64,000 bases of DNA from DASXMT01 sp036521415 (GCA_036521415.1 DATDHU010000125.1:1-64000), one strand, 5' to 3'; shown: positions 34,404 through 43,264, counted from the stretch's first letter. Numbers and translations are program-made. The notes: a model not told the origin generated them from the letters alone.

Positions 34404-36650
34404 ATGCACCTGTTCCTCTCATATACCATCGCCGGATTGGTCATCGGCGCGGTTTATGGCATCGCCGCCTCGGGGCTGGTTCTCACCTACACGACGTCGG
34501 GCATCTTCAACTTCGCCCAGGGCGCCATCGCCATGCTGGCCGCCTACGTCTACTGGCAATTCCGTTTCGGATGGAACTGGCCGGCCCCGGTGTGCCTGAT
34601 CCTGGTCCTGCTCATCCTGGCCCCGCTGTTCGGGGCGGGACTCTACGCAGGGATCATGCGCGGGCTGCGGAACACGGCCGAGATCACCAAGATCGTGGTC
34701 ACGGTGAGCGTCACACTCGGCATCATCGCCCTGGCCCAGTGGATCTGGAACCCCACCACCCCCCGGAACGACTTCCCCTTCTTCGGCTACACGGCCAAGT
34801 TCAAGTTCCTGGGCGTCTACGTGACCGACCACGAGGTCATCGCCATCGGGGCGGCAGTGGCCATCGCCGTGGGCCTGCGCTACCTCTTCCAGCGGACCCG
34901 GACCGGCGTCGCCATGCGCGGCGTCGTCGACAATCCCGCTCTGCTCGAGCTCAACGGGGGCCGGCCCGGGCGCCTGGCCGGCATCTCGTGGGCCCTGGGC
35001 GGGGCGCTGGCTGCGTTGGCCGGCATCCTCATCACGCCGATCAGCGGGGGCACGCTGGATGTCACTCAGCTCACCCTGTTGGTGCTCGATGCCATCGCCG
35101 CCGCCATGTTCGGCCGACTGCGCAGCCTGCCCCGCACCTTCATCGGGGCCATCGTCCTCGGCCTGGCCAGCAACTACGTGCTGGCCTACTTCCCCACGAC
35201 GTGGTCGTGGGCGTCCAACTTCCGGATTTCCCTGCCCATGATCGTCCTGTTCGTCGTCCTCCTGGTGCTGCCCCAGGACCGGCTCCGGGGCGCCATCCTC
35301 CTGCGCAGCCGGGAGCGGTTCAAGGTCCCGAGCATGAAGTCCGCCGGGCTGTGGTCGATCATCCTCCTCGCCGTCATCCTGCTCCTCGAGGTCATCATGA
35401 CCAGCCAGGCGATCACGGCCCTGACCGTAGGGATGACCTTCGCCATCATCGCGTTGTCGCTCACCGTGCTCACCGGCTATGCCGGGGAGATCAACCTGGC
35501 CCCGGTGTCCCTGGGGGCGATCGCCACCATCTTCACCTTCCACCTGGGGCTGTCAGGGGTGGGGCTCCAGCAGCGGATCACGCTCGGGGGCATTTTCATC
35601 GGGGTGGCATTCGCCGCCGTGATCGGTGGGCTCATCGCCCTGCCCGCCCTCCGATTGCGAGGGCTGTACCTGGCCCTGGCCACGCTGGCCTTCGGGGTGT
35701 TCGTCTCCGACATGATCATCTCCGACATCACCCCCCACATCCTTCCCATCTTCCACACCCACTTCTCGATCTTCACCAACGGGACGCTCAACGTCCCCAA
35801 GATCAAGGTGGGCCCGCTCGACCTGAGCGCGCCCAAGGCCTTCCTCACCACGGTGACCGTCGTCTTCGCCGTGATCGGCATGGGGCTGATCGCCCTCCGC
35901 CACAGTGCCTACGGCCGGCGCCTGTCCGCCATGAAGGACAGCCCGGCGGCGACGGCCACCCTGGGCCAGAACCTGATCAAGCTGAAGCTGTCCGTCTTCG
36001 TGCTCTCGGCGGCCATCGCCGGCCTGGGCGGCATCCTCATGTCGTCGGCCTCCATCTCGGTCAGCCCGAACTCGTACATCATTTTCATCAGCCTCACGCT
36101 GGTGATGCTGACCGTGGTCGGCGGCATCGGCAACGTGGCCGGAGCGCTCATCGGTGGGGTATTGGCCGGGGTCGGCTTCCAGGCCATCACCAGCACGTTC
36201 CAGAACCTCTACAGCCACCACGGCGGCCCCTGGAACTTCATCGCCAACCTCACGCTGGTGGCCCCAGCGGCGATCGGGGTCAGCCTGGGCCGCAACCCGA
36301 GCGGTTCCGTCGGCCAGATCGTGGATAGCTACGCCCCGCTGTGGCGAGCAAAGCGGGTCCTGGCCGGCGGCATCCTCCTCGAGGTGGCCGCCTACCTGCT
36401 GGTGGTGACCAAGGTCATGTCCAACTGGTGGTTCGTGTTCGCCACCGCCATCATCGTCTTCGGGATCCCGGTCGTGGGCAAGGCACTGATGCCCGAGGCG
36501 TTCGCGCCCCCCCCGCCCCCGAGCGGGTCGCCGCCGTCCACCTCGACCGCGCCGCTGGTCGAGTCGTCGACCAGCGTGGCTCCGACCCCGGCGGCCAGCG
36601 GGCCGGTGCGCATGGGCTGGGAAGGGGGGTCGACCAGTGGCCGTCCTTGA
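34404..36650 (+). CDS. Fused LivH-LivM type ABC permease
   Basis: A single 748-aa protein carrying both permease subunits of a Liv-type importer. Residues 1 to about 290 match LivH (GAVYGIAASGLVLTYTTSGIFNFAQGA; the EAA-like loop near RTGVAMRGVVDNPALLELNG). Residues from about 310 to 640 match LivM (GYAGEINLAPVSLGAIA; LRLRGLYLALATLAFG; HSAYGRRLSAMKDSPAAT; GGIGNVAGALIGG). Two extra helices and a Pro/Ser/Thr-rich tail of about 60 residues follow. Fusion fixes a 1:1 ratio of the halves. ATG 34404 follows AAAAGGGG. The 3' end overlaps the first ATPase gene by 14 bases. Confidence 0.92.
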   Translation: MHLFLSYTIAGLVIGAVYGIAASGLVLTYTTSGIFNFAQGAIAMLAAYVYWQFRFGWNWPAPVCLILVLLILAPLFGAGLYAGIMRGLRNTAEITKIVVTVSVTLGIIALAQWIWNPTTPRNDFPFFGYTAKFKFLGVYVTDHEVIAIGAAVAIAVGLRYLFQRTRTGVAMRGVVDNPALLELNGGRPGRLAGISWALGGALAALAGILITPISGGTLDVTQLTLLVLDAIAAAMFGRLRSLPRTFIGAIVLGLASNYVLAYFPTTWSWASNFRISLPMIVLFVVLLVLPQDRLRGAILLRSRERFKVPSMKSAGLWSIILLAVILLLEVIMTSQAITALTVGMTFAIIALSLTVLTGYAGEINLAPVSLGAIATIFTFHLGLSGVGLQQRITLGGIFIGVAFAAVIGGLIALPALRLRGLYLALATLAFGVFVSDMIISDITPHILPIFHTHFSIFTNGTLNVPKIKVGPLDLSAPKAFLTTVTVVFAVIGMGLIALRHSAYGRRLSAMKDSPAATATLGQNLIKLKLSVFVLSAAIAGLGGILMSSASISVSPNSYIIFISLTLVMLTVVGGIGNVAGALIGGVLAGVGFQAITSTFQNLYSHHGGPWNFIANLTLVAPAAIGVSLGRNPSGSVGQIVDSYAPLWRAKRVLAGGILLEVAAYLLVVTKVMSNWWFVFATAIIVFGIPVVGKALMPEAFAPPPPPSGSPPSTSTAPLVESSTSVAPTPAASGPVRMGWEGGSTSGRP

Positions 36651-37377
36651 GGCGACGGAGATCTCCATGGCCTTCGGCGGCAACGTGGTCCTCGACGGGG
36701 TGTCGCTGTCGGTCGAGGAGGGAACGGTCACCGGGCTCATCGGCCCCAACGGCGCCGGCAAGACGACACTCTTCAACGTGATCAGCGGCCTGCTCGATCC
36801 GACCAGCGGCCGCATCGCCGTCGACGGCCACGACGTGACCCGGGCCGGGCCCGCAGCCCGGGCCCGACGGGGGCTGTCCCGCAGCTACCAGCAGCTCGAG
36901 CTGTTCACCTCGCTCTCGGTCCGGGACAACGTCCGGGTCGCCGGCGACATCCGCAACGCCTGGGGGCGCCGGTTCCGGATCGACGTCAAGGCCGAGACCG
37001 ACCGGGTCATGGGCCTGCTCGGCCTCGACGACGTGGCCGACCGGGAGGTGGGGGAATTGCCCACGGCCCGGGCCCGGATCATCGAGGTGGCGCGCGCCCT
37101 GATGACCAAGCCCCGCATCCTGCTGCTCGACGAGCCGGCATCGGGTCAGACCGAGACGGAGACGGTGGAGTTCGGTCAGCTCCTGGGCCAGCTGGCCCGA
37201 GAGGACAGCCTGGGCATCTGCCTGGTCGAGCACGACGTCTCGCTGGTCATGGGGGTGTGCACCACGATCCACGTGCTGGATTACGGACAGATCATCGCCT
37301 CGGGCACGCCCGAACAGATCCGGCTCGAACCGGCGGTCATCGACGCCTATCTCGGTTCGACAGAGGGCGTGGGATGA
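36637..37377 (+). CDS. ABC transporter ATP-binding protein, LivG-like, variant signature
   Basis: A 246-aa ATPase for the importer. Walker A is GPNGAGKTT (36-44), the Q-loop region SRSYQQLELF, Walker B ILLLDEPASG (161-170) and the switch His is in VEHD (197-200). The ABC signature, normally LSGGQ or LxYGQ/LPTG in LivG proteins, reads LPTAR (141-145), lacking the glycine that contacts ATP in the partner's site. The subunit may therefore form one weak and one normal ATP site with the LivF-like partner. The start is GTG 36637 inside the permease gene; the stop overlaps the next ATG. Confidence 0.9.
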   Translation: MAVLEATEISMAFGGNVVLDGVSLSVEEGTVTGLIGPNGAGKTTLFNVISGLLDPTSGRIAVDGHDVTRAGPAARARRGLSRSYQQLELFTSLSVRDNVRVAGDIRNAWGRRFRIDVKAETDRVMGLLGLDDVADREVGELPTARARIIEVARALMTKPRILLLDEPASGQTETETVEFGQLLGQLAREDSLGICLVEHDVSLVMGVCTTIHVLDYGQIIASGTPEQIRLEPAVIDAYLGSTEGVG

Positions 37378-38090
37378 ACGGGAGCGACGGCGCCGCTCCG
37401 CTGCTCGAGGTCCGCGCCATCCGCGCCGGCTACGGACCGATCGAGGTCATCCACGATGTCGATCTCCAGGTCTACCCGGGCAAGGTGATGGCGCTGCTCG
37501 GTCCCAACGGCGGCGGGAAGACCACCCTGCTCAACGTGTGCGCCGGTGTCCACCAGCCCGACGCCGGCGAGGTCTTCTTCGAAGGCGAGGACGTGACCAA
37601 GACGTCGGCGGGGGCGCTCTCCCGGCGAGGCATCTGCACGGTCCCCGAGGGACGAGGGATCTTCCCCAACCTGACGGTGAGAGAGAACGTGCTCATGGCC
37701 ACCCAGGTCGGCGCGGACATGGCCCACCTGGAGGAGGTCACCTACTCCCGGTTCCCCCGGCTCAGCGGTCGCCGCAAGCAACTGGCCGGAACGCTGTCAG
37801 GCGGGGAACAACAGATGCTGGCCCTGTCCCGGGCGTTCAGCACCGATCCCAAGCTGGTGATGCTCGACGAGCTGTCCCTGGGCCTGGCCCCGATGATCGT
37901 GCGCGAGCTCTACGACCTGGTGGCCGAGCTGGCCGCCCAGGGGCTCTCGATCCTGGTCGTCGAGCAATTCGCCCGCACCGTCCTGCCCATCGCCGACTCG
38001 GTCGCCGTGATGCTCCAGGGCCAGATCGTGCGCCGGGGGACGCCGGCCGAGCTCGAGGACGACCTGTCCTCCAGTTACCTGGGCTCCTGA
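37374..38090 (+). CDS. ABC transporter ATP-binding protein, LivF-like
   Basis: A 238-aa ATPase. Walker A is GPNGGGKTT (43-51), the region around VPEGRGIFPNLTVRENV (90-106) is characteristic of LivF, the signature LSGGEQQ (141-147) is canonical, Walker B is LVMLDELSLGLAP with Leu replacing the usual Pro of DEPS, and VVEQ carries Gln in place of the switch His, as is usual in LivF. The ATG at 37374 overlaps the LivG-like stop (ATGA). Together with the binding protein, fused permease and LivG-like ATPase it completes the importer. Confidence 0.93.
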   Translation: MNGSDGAAPLLEVRAIRAGYGPIEVIHDVDLQVYPGKVMALLGPNGGGKTTLLNVCAGVHQPDAGEVFFEGEDVTKTSAGALSRRGICTVPEGRGIFPNLTVRENVLMATQVGADMAHLEEVTYSRFPRLSGRRKQLAGTLSGGEQQMLALSRAFSTDPKLVMLDELSLGLAPMIVRELYDLVAELAAQGLSILVVEQFARTVLPIADSVAVMLQGQIVRRGTPAELEDDLSSSYLGS

Positions 38091-38120
38091 CCGATCGGCG
38101 CCGGCGGGGCCGCTGACTGT

Positions 38121-38135
38121 CGGCTCAGAGAGCCG
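38121..38135 (+). terminator. Small hairpin after the importer genes
   Basis: CGGCT, loop CAGAG, then AGCCG give a 5-bp stem 31 bases after the LivF-like stop. It is weak, and transcription may well continue into the next gene 62 bases on. Confidence 0.25.
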
Positions 38136-38197
38136 TCCGGGCAGCCAGGGCGGCGCCGGCAACGAGGTAGCAATCCGTCTAGGAAGGACCCGACCTG

Positions 38198-39355
38198 ATG
38201 CCCAACCCCATCGGTGACCTGTTCCCGGCCGACGAGGGGCTCACCCACCAGATCTCGGACACGTTCGCGGTCGTGGGCACGAGCGACCCAGCGTGGACGG
38301 AGAAGGTGTGCGCCATGGCCATGGCCCGTGACGGCAGCCTCCAGATGGGCTTCGGGCTGGGCCGCTACCCGAACCGCAACGTGTTGGACGCCTACGCGGC
38401 GACGAGCAGGGGCCCGGAGCAGATGACGGTGCGGGGCAGCCGCAGCCTGTCATCGGCCCCGACGTCCACCTCGGTGGGACCGATCCACTACGACGTACGC
38501 GAGCCCCTCCGGCGCGTTCGGTTCCAACTCGAGCCCAACGACATCCAGCCCATCGCCTTCGACATCGAGTTCGTCGCCGCCGTGCCTCCCCGGCTCGAGG
38601 AACGGACCCACAACCGCGACCAGTTCCGCGTGTCGGCCGACCTGGTCCGGTACCACCAGACCGGCGTCGCCAGCGGCTGGGTCGAGCGGGACGGCGAACG
38701 GACCGAGGTCTCACCGGACACCTGGGTCGCCACCCGCGACCATTCCTGGGGGGTGCGCTACGACGTCGGTCCCCCGCCGGCGGATCGCAAGCAGACGAGC
38801 GCCTTCCCCGCCGGCGTGGGCTTCATGATGATCTGGTGCCCCGCCCTGATGGAACGTCCCGACGGCACCCGGTACGCGCTCCATCTTCACTTCACCCTCG
38901 TCCAGATGCCCGGCGTCGCCCAGAAGACGGTGACCGCGGGCGTCGAGCACCCCGACGGTCGGGTCGATCCCATCGTCGACCTCGTCCCGTCGCTCCGGTT
39001 CGATCCGGCCAACCGCCGCCTGCTCGGCGGCACCGTCACCGCGGTGATGGCTGACGGCGGCGAACGACCGATCCAGATCGAAGTGCTGGGCGATACCGGC
39101 ATCCAGCTCGGGGCGGGGCTGTACTTCGGGTTGGACGGGCACCATCACGGCGAATGGCGCGGCGAGCTCCACCTGGACGGCGAGCGCATCGAGGACTGCC
39201 GGCCCGCCGACGTGGCCCGCCGGTTACACCAGATCCGCGACACCACCGTGCGGGTCCACGACCCGGTCGGGGGTGGCTCCGGTTGGGGCAACTGCCAACC
39301 GATCGCCGCCGGGCCCTGGCCCGATCTCGGCCTGGCCGACGATCCATGGATGTAG
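38198..39355 (+). CDS. Conserved hypothetical protein, DUF7064-like beta-rich fold
   Basis: A 385-aa soluble protein without known catalytic motif. The segment VATRDHSWGVRYDVG (about 177-191) resembles the RDHSWG motif of the DUF7064/7065 and AttH/CrtC-like beta-barrel proteins, some of which act on steroids or isoprenoids; this link is by motif resemblance only. Many short beta-type strands (FDIEFVAAVPPRLEER; ALHLHFTLVQMPG) fit such a barrel. AGGAAGG lies 10 bases before ATG 38198. Its place directly after the importer suggests it handles the imported compound. Confidence 0.6.
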   Translation: MPNPIGDLFPADEGLTHQISDTFAVVGTSDPAWTEKVCAMAMARDGSLQMGFGLGRYPNRNVLDAYAATSRGPEQMTVRGSRSLSSAPTSTSVGPIHYDVREPLRRVRFQLEPNDIQPIAFDIEFVAAVPPRLEERTHNRDQFRVSADLVRYHQTGVASGWVERDGERTEVSPDTWVATRDHSWGVRYDVGPPPADRKQTSAFPAGVGFMMIWCPALMERPDGTRYALHLHFTLVQMPGVAQKTVTAGVEHPDGRVDPIVDLVPSLRFDPANRRLLGGTVTAVMADGGERPIQIEVLGDTGIQLGAGLYFGLDGHHHGEWRGELHLDGERIEDCRPADVARRLHQIRDTTVRVHDPVGGGSGWGNCQPIAAGPWPDLGLADDPWM

Positions 39356-39430
39356 TGTTGCGCCGGATTGTCGGGGGCGGTACGCCCCAGAGACCGGCCG
39401 GAGACTCCGGCCGGAGAGAGGGGTGAACAG

Positions 39431-40189
39431 GTGGAGATCAAAGGCAAGTCGGCCATCGTCGTCGGGGGGGCCTCGGGCATGGCCCGGGCCACCGCTGAGC
39501 TGTTGCACCAACGCGGCGCATCAGTGGCCATCGTCGACCTCCCCACTTCAGCCGGTGCCGAGGTGGCAGCCGGCCTCGAGGGCACCTTCCATCCCGTCGA
39601 CGTCACCGACGAGGAGGCCGTCGAGCGGGTGCTGGCCGAGGCCACCGGTCAGCTGGGGGGCCTGCACATCGCGGTGAACACGGCCGGGGGCGGCGTGATC
39701 GGCCGCACCCTCACCAAGACGGGGCCCCACCCGATGGCCGAGTTCCGCCAGGTCATCGAGCTCAACCTCGTTGCCACCTTCAACCTGAACCGGCTCCAGG
39801 CCTCGGCCATGTCGACCAACGAGCCCGAAGACGGCGAGCGGGGCGTCATCATCAACACCTCCTCGATCGCGGCCTTCGAGGGCCAGATCGGACAGGTCGC
39901 CTATACCGCGGCCAAGGCGGGCATCGCCGGCATGGCCCTGACCATGGCCCGTGACCTCGGGAGCCTCGGGATCCGAGTGGTGGCCATCGCACCGAGCCTC
40001 TTCAGCACGGGGATCACCAAGGGCATACCCGACGAGTTCGCCGAGACCCTGACCAAGGACGCCGCATTCCCCAAGCGAATGGGACGACCCGAGGAATACG
40101 CCCGCCTGGCCGTGGCCATCGTGGACAACCCCATGCTCAACGGCTCGACCATCCGCCTCGACGCCGGACAGCGCTTCGCCCCCAAGTAA
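39431..40189 (+). CDS. SDR family oxidoreductase, HSD10/3-hydroxyacyl-CoA dehydrogenase-like
   Basis: A 252-aa classical SDR. The cofactor motif is VVGGASGMARAT (11-22), where the third glycine of TGxxxGxG is Ala. NTAGGG replaces NNAG, then INTSSIAAFEGQIGQVAYTAAKAGIAGM carries Ser, Tyr and Lys, and the chain ends NGSTIRLDAGQRF. The EGQIGQVAYTAAKAGI...LTMARDL pattern is typical of type II 3-hydroxyacyl-CoA dehydrogenase (HSD17B10-like), which oxidises acyl-CoA and steroid alcohols. GTG 39431 has GAGAGG upstream. It lies 75 bases after the DUF7064-like gene, and its last 53 bases overlap the convergent DUF998 gene. Confidence 0.87.
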   Translation: MEIKGKSAIVVGGASGMARATAELLHQRGASVAIVDLPTSAGAEVAAGLEGTFHPVDVTDEEAVERVLAEATGQLGGLHIAVNTAGGGVIGRTLTKTGPHPMAEFRQVIELNLVATFNLNRLQASAMSTNEPEDGERGVIINTSSIAAFEGQIGQVAYTAAKAGIAGMALTMARDLGSLGIRVVAIAPSLFSTGITKGIPDEFAETLTKDAAFPKRMGRPEEYARLAVAIVDNPMLNGSTIRLDAGQRFAPK

Positions 40190-40805
40190 GCCGGGCCGCG
40201 GCGGGCTCGAGGTCGTCCCGATTGCTGAGCGACCGGGTCGCCACGACCGTGGTGACAACGACGGCCAGGGGCCACAGGGCCTGCGCCCCGGCTGCGGCCC
40301 GCTCGGCCAGGCCGCGGTGGGTACCGTGCAGCTCGAGGGCGAACCACGCCACGAGCCCGAGCATGACTACTGCCGCCGCGCCCGAGGCCACCGGGGTGAG
40401 CAACGGCGCCCGGGACCGCCGGCGAGCTGCGAACAACGGCCACGCAGCCAGCGTGGTGAAGGCCACGGTCGCCGCGACGGTGTGGGCCACGGAATTCCCG
40501 CGGGCCGGTTGGGGAAAGGTGGCAACCAGTACCGTGGCCACGCCGCCGACAGCCAGTACGGCCCGCCCGGTCGGCCGCGCCGGCCGCAGCCCCACCGCCG
40601 TGACGACGTAGCAGGCACCCAGGCCGGCCAGCGCCGACGTCATGATCCAACGATCCCTGGCCCCCTCGGCCGCAAGCGCGCTGATGGTGTCGCGAATCGG
40701 GCTGTAGGCCGACTGCTGTCTTTCTTCTGCGAGGACCAGGCCGGCCGCCAGCAGCGCCGGGGCGGCGGCCGCTGACACCCAGGCCCACCACGGGATTCGG
40801 TGCAC
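40137..40805 (-). CDS. DUF998 family membrane protein
   Basis: A 222-aa membrane protein with about six helices. The N-terminal YSPIRDTISALAAEGARDRWIM loop between helices 1 and 2 is the DUF998 hallmark, followed by ATFPQPARGNSVAHTVAATVAF. No function is established for the family. GTG 40805 is preceded by TAGGAT with a 6-base spacing, pointing to a leaderless transcript. The tail (about the last 18 residues) lies in the 53-base overlap with the convergent SDR gene and is Arg-rich. Confidence 0.82.
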   Translation of the reverse strand: MHRIPWWAWVSAAAAPALLAAGLVLAEERQQSAYSPIRDTISALAAEGARDRWIMTSALAGLGACYVVTAVGLRPARPTGRAVLAVGGVATVLVATFPQPARGNSVAHTVAATVAFTTLAAWPLFAARRRSRAPLLTPVASGAAAVVMLGLVAWFALELHGTHRGLAERAAAGAQALWPLAVVVTTVVATRSLSNRDDLEPAAARLTWGRSAVRRRGGWSSR

Positions 40806-40811
40806 CGTGGG

Positions 40812-40817
40812 ATCCTA
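40812..40817 (-). promoter_or_regulatory. Leaderless -10 box (TAGGAT) of the DUF998 gene
   Basis: On the minus strand TAGGAT is followed by 6 bases and then the GTG start at 40805. The fit to TANNNT-N6-start is exact. Confidence 0.5.
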
Positions 40818-40995
40818 CGTGCCTGGGTCGGCGTCCACCGGTACCGGCCGGGCGGGCCCGACCCTCCACGACCTGAATGGCGTTGCCGTGGAGCTCATCG
40901 ACCTGGGAGAGGGATGACACCGAGGTGGATACGGGGTTACGGTCGTGAACGACAGGACGGCGGGCACCGCCGCGATAACTGAGAGGAGCTGAGCC

Positions 40996-42249
40996 ATGAC
41001 GGGCACGAGAGCTGAGGCCGACTTCGACCATCAGTCGCTGGCCTGGCTGGCCGAGCGCCACAGCCACAATGCCGAGTTGCGCCAACAGTGTCCCGTGGTG
41101 TGGAACCAGCACTATGGCGGCTTCTGGTTCGTCACCGGCTACGACGAGGTGTCGGCGGTCTCCCGCGACAGCGAGACCTTCACCCCGCGCTTCGAGGAGT
41201 CTGCCTCCGATGGATTGCGCTACATCGGGATCATGGGCATCCCCCGAGGCGAAGGGATGCCGCCCATCGGCATCGCCGAGGCGGAGGGCGACCGCCACGC
41301 CGCCCTCCGGCGGACCATCAACCCGTTCATGCTCCCGCCGGCCGTCGCCGAGGACCGGCCGTTCTTGGAGCGGACCGCGTCCTGGTTCTTGGACCAGAAG
41401 ATCGCCGACGGGCAGATGGACATGGTGCACGATTTCACCAACCCGGTGCCCGCACTGTGGACCATGCGGATGCTCGACCTGCCACTGCAGGGTTGGGAGC
41501 GATTCGCCGACTACTTCCATGCCAGCGCCGCCTACGGCCAGGAGACCGACGAGTACAAGCGGGCGGTGAGCCACACGCCGGAGATGGTCGCCGAGGTAAC
41601 CGAAACGATCGAGGAGCGCCGGGCGCGACCGGGCGACGACCTGTTGTCCCGATTGGCGGCCATGGAGGTCAGGGGAGACACGCTCGGCAACGACGACCTG
41701 ATCGCCGTAATCTGGAACCTCATCGGCGGAGGGCTCGACACCACCACCTCGTTGACCTCCCTGGCCCTCATCCATCTGGCCGAGCACCCCGACCTGCGCA
41801 AACGACTGGTGGCCGATCCCAACCTGCTGCTGCCGGCCTGCGAGGAGTTCCTGCGCTGGACGTCGATCAACGAGACGCTGACCCGGACCTGTACCAAGGA
41901 CACCGAGCTGGGGGGCCAGGAGGTCAAACGAGGCGACTTCGTGATGATGAGCTGGCTCGGCGCCAACTTCGACCCCTCTGTCTTCGACCGCCCGGACGAC
42001 GTGGACATCGATCGGAGCCCGAATCCGCACCTCGCCTTCGGAGTCGGCGCCCACCGGTGCATCGGACTGCACGTGGCTCGTACCCTGTTCGACGTCATGC
42101 TCCGCGAGATCCTCACTCGGATACCCGAGTACCGGGTGGACCTGGAGGCCACGCAGTACTACCAGGGCAACCCGGAGCTGACCGGCGCGGTGAGGATGCC
42201 GGTGACGTTCGCGCCGGGCCTCCCGATCGGAGCCGAACGGCCGTACTGA
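40996..42249 (+). CDS. Cytochrome P450 (1)
   Basis: A 417-aa soluble bacterial P450. The I-helix is LIGGGLDTTTS (242-252), ExxR is E284-x2-R287 in EEFLRW, and the haem loop FGVGAHRCIGLHVAR (349-363) has C355 as the iron ligand. The oxygen-activation motif reads GGGLDTT, with Asp in the place of the usual acidic residue. ATG 40996 has GAGAGGAG upstream. A 190-base intergenic region precedes it, with a small GGCGG-GCA-CCGCC hairpin close to the ribosome site. No ferredoxin or reductase gene is beside it. The LLM oxidoreductase follows after 60 bases with its own promoter. Confidence 0.95.
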   Translation: MTGTRAEADFDHQSLAWLAERHSHNAELRQQCPVVWNQHYGGFWFVTGYDEVSAVSRDSETFTPRFEESASDGLRYIGIMGIPRGEGMPPIGIAEAEGDRHAALRRTINPFMLPPAVAEDRPFLERTASWFLDQKIADGQMDMVHDFTNPVPALWTMRMLDLPLQGWERFADYFHASAAYGQETDEYKRAVSHTPEMVAEVTETIEERRARPGDDLLSRLAAMEVRGDTLGNDDLIAVIWNLIGGGLDTTTSLTSLALIHLAEHPDLRKRLVADPNLLLPACEEFLRWTSINETLTRTCTKDTELGGQEVKRGDFVMMSWLGANFDPSVFDRPDDVDIDRSPNPHLAFGVGAHRCIGLHVARTLFDVMLREILTRIPEYRVDLEATQYYQGNPELTGAVRMPVTFAPGLPIGAERPY

Positions 42250-42296
42250 TGGCCCGGCCCGGCCGACACGGCTCCGCAGGTCCGGGGCCGGACGGG

Positions 42297-42302
42297 TAGA
42301 TT
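42297..42302 (+). promoter_or_regulatory. Leaderless -10 box (TAGATT) of the LLM oxidoreductase gene
   Basis: TAGATT, 7 bases, then ATG 42310; there is no ribosome site. This is the clearest plus-strand leaderless arrangement in the window. Confidence 0.55.
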
Positions 42303-42309
42303 CGGACCC

Positions 42310-43182
42310 ATGCGGATCGGCGTAACGTTTCCCCAGACAGAGTTGGGCGGCGATCCCGACACGGTGCGGACCTATGCCTCCACGGTGGAGGAGCTCGGCT
42401 ACACCCACGTCGTCGTCTACGACCACGTCGTGGGCGCCGACCCCTCGGTGCACAAGGGATGGTCCGGCCCCTACGACGTCGACACCACGTTCCACGAGCC
42501 CCTGGTGCTGTTCGGCTTCCTGGCCGGCATCACCTCGCTCGAGCTGGTCACCGGGATCGTGATCCTCCCGCAACGGCCAACGGCCCTCGTGGCCAAACAG
42601 GCGGCGGAGGTCGACCTACTCTGCAAGGGTCGGCTCCGACTGGGGGTGGGGCTCGGTTGGAACGCGGTCGAGTACGAGGCCCTGGGCCAGGACTTCTCCA
42701 CCCGGGGCCACCGTGTCGACGAACAGGTCCCCCTGCTGAGGCGGCTCTGGACCGAGCGCAGTGTGACCTACCACGGGCGATTCGAGCAGGTCACCGGTGC
42801 GGGCATCGCCCCGCTGCCGGTACAGCGTCCGATCCCGGTCTGGTTCGGCGCTGCCTCGCCGCCGGCCTATGCCCGCGTCGGCCGCTTGGCCGACGGATGG
42901 CTGCCCATGTTCGGGCCCGGCCGACGATTCGACGAGGCACGGTCGATGATCGACGCGGCCGCCCGTCAGGCGGGCCGTGACCCGGCCAGCATCGGGATAG
43001 AAACGCGGGTCCCCTGGGGCCAGGGGGCATCAGAGGTGGCTGAGCAGATCGCTGCCTGGCGGGACGCGGGGGCGAGCCACGTGAGCATCAACACGATGGG
43101 CGCCGGGTTCGGGTCAGTGGAACAGCATCTCGACGCCCTCGAGCAGGTCGCCGCGCTGGCCCTGCCTGCCAGGCGGTCCTGA
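42310..43182 (+). CDS. LLM class F420/FMN-dependent oxidoreductase
   Basis: A 290-aa luciferase-like monooxygenase family protein. It opens MRIGVTFPQTELGGDPDTVRTY, has YTHVVVYDHVVGADP, the VTGIVILPQRPTALVAKQAAEVD strand-helix typical of F420-dependent members, and LRLGVGLGWNAVEYEALGQDF; the C-terminal part contains RVGRLADGWLPMF. Actinobacterial members with this pattern usually bind F420, but FMN cannot be excluded. It is expressed from its own probable leaderless promoter after the P450 gene. Downstream are triplicated hairpins and the convergent ABC-2 permease. Confidence 0.92.
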   Translation: MRIGVTFPQTELGGDPDTVRTYASTVEELGYTHVVVYDHVVGADPSVHKGWSGPYDVDTTFHEPLVLFGFLAGITSLELVTGIVILPQRPTALVAKQAAEVDLLCKGRLRLGVGLGWNAVEYEALGQDFSTRGHRVDEQVPLLRRLWTERSVTYHGRFEQVTGAGIAPLPVQRPIPVWFGAASPPAYARVGRLADGWLPMFGPGRRFDEARSMIDAAARQAGRDPASIGIETRVPWGQGASEVAEQIAAWRDAGASHVSINTMGAGFGSVEQHLDALEQVAALALPARRS

Positions 43183-43183
43183 C

Positions 43184-43264
43184 GGCGCCACCCACCGGGT
43201 GGGCTACACAGGGCGCCACCCACCGGGTGGGCTACGACAGGGCGCCACCCACCGGGTTGGCTAC
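43184..43264. repeat. Triplicated 24-base hairpin unit between convergent genes
   Basis: Three copies (43184-43207, 43212-43235, 43241-43264), each beginning GGCGCCACCCACCGGGT and ending GGCTAC; copy 3 has one G-to-T change. Each forms the stem CCACCC-ACC-GGGTGG. They fill the gap between the LLM gene and the convergent permease gene, and copy 3 covers the permease stop. Probably a repeated bidirectional terminator. Confidence 0.8.

Noticed and set aside
36451..37272. Minus-strand open frames opposite the ABC ATPase genes
   Set aside because: The plus strand carries Walker A, signature and Walker B motifs; the antisense translations have no domain.
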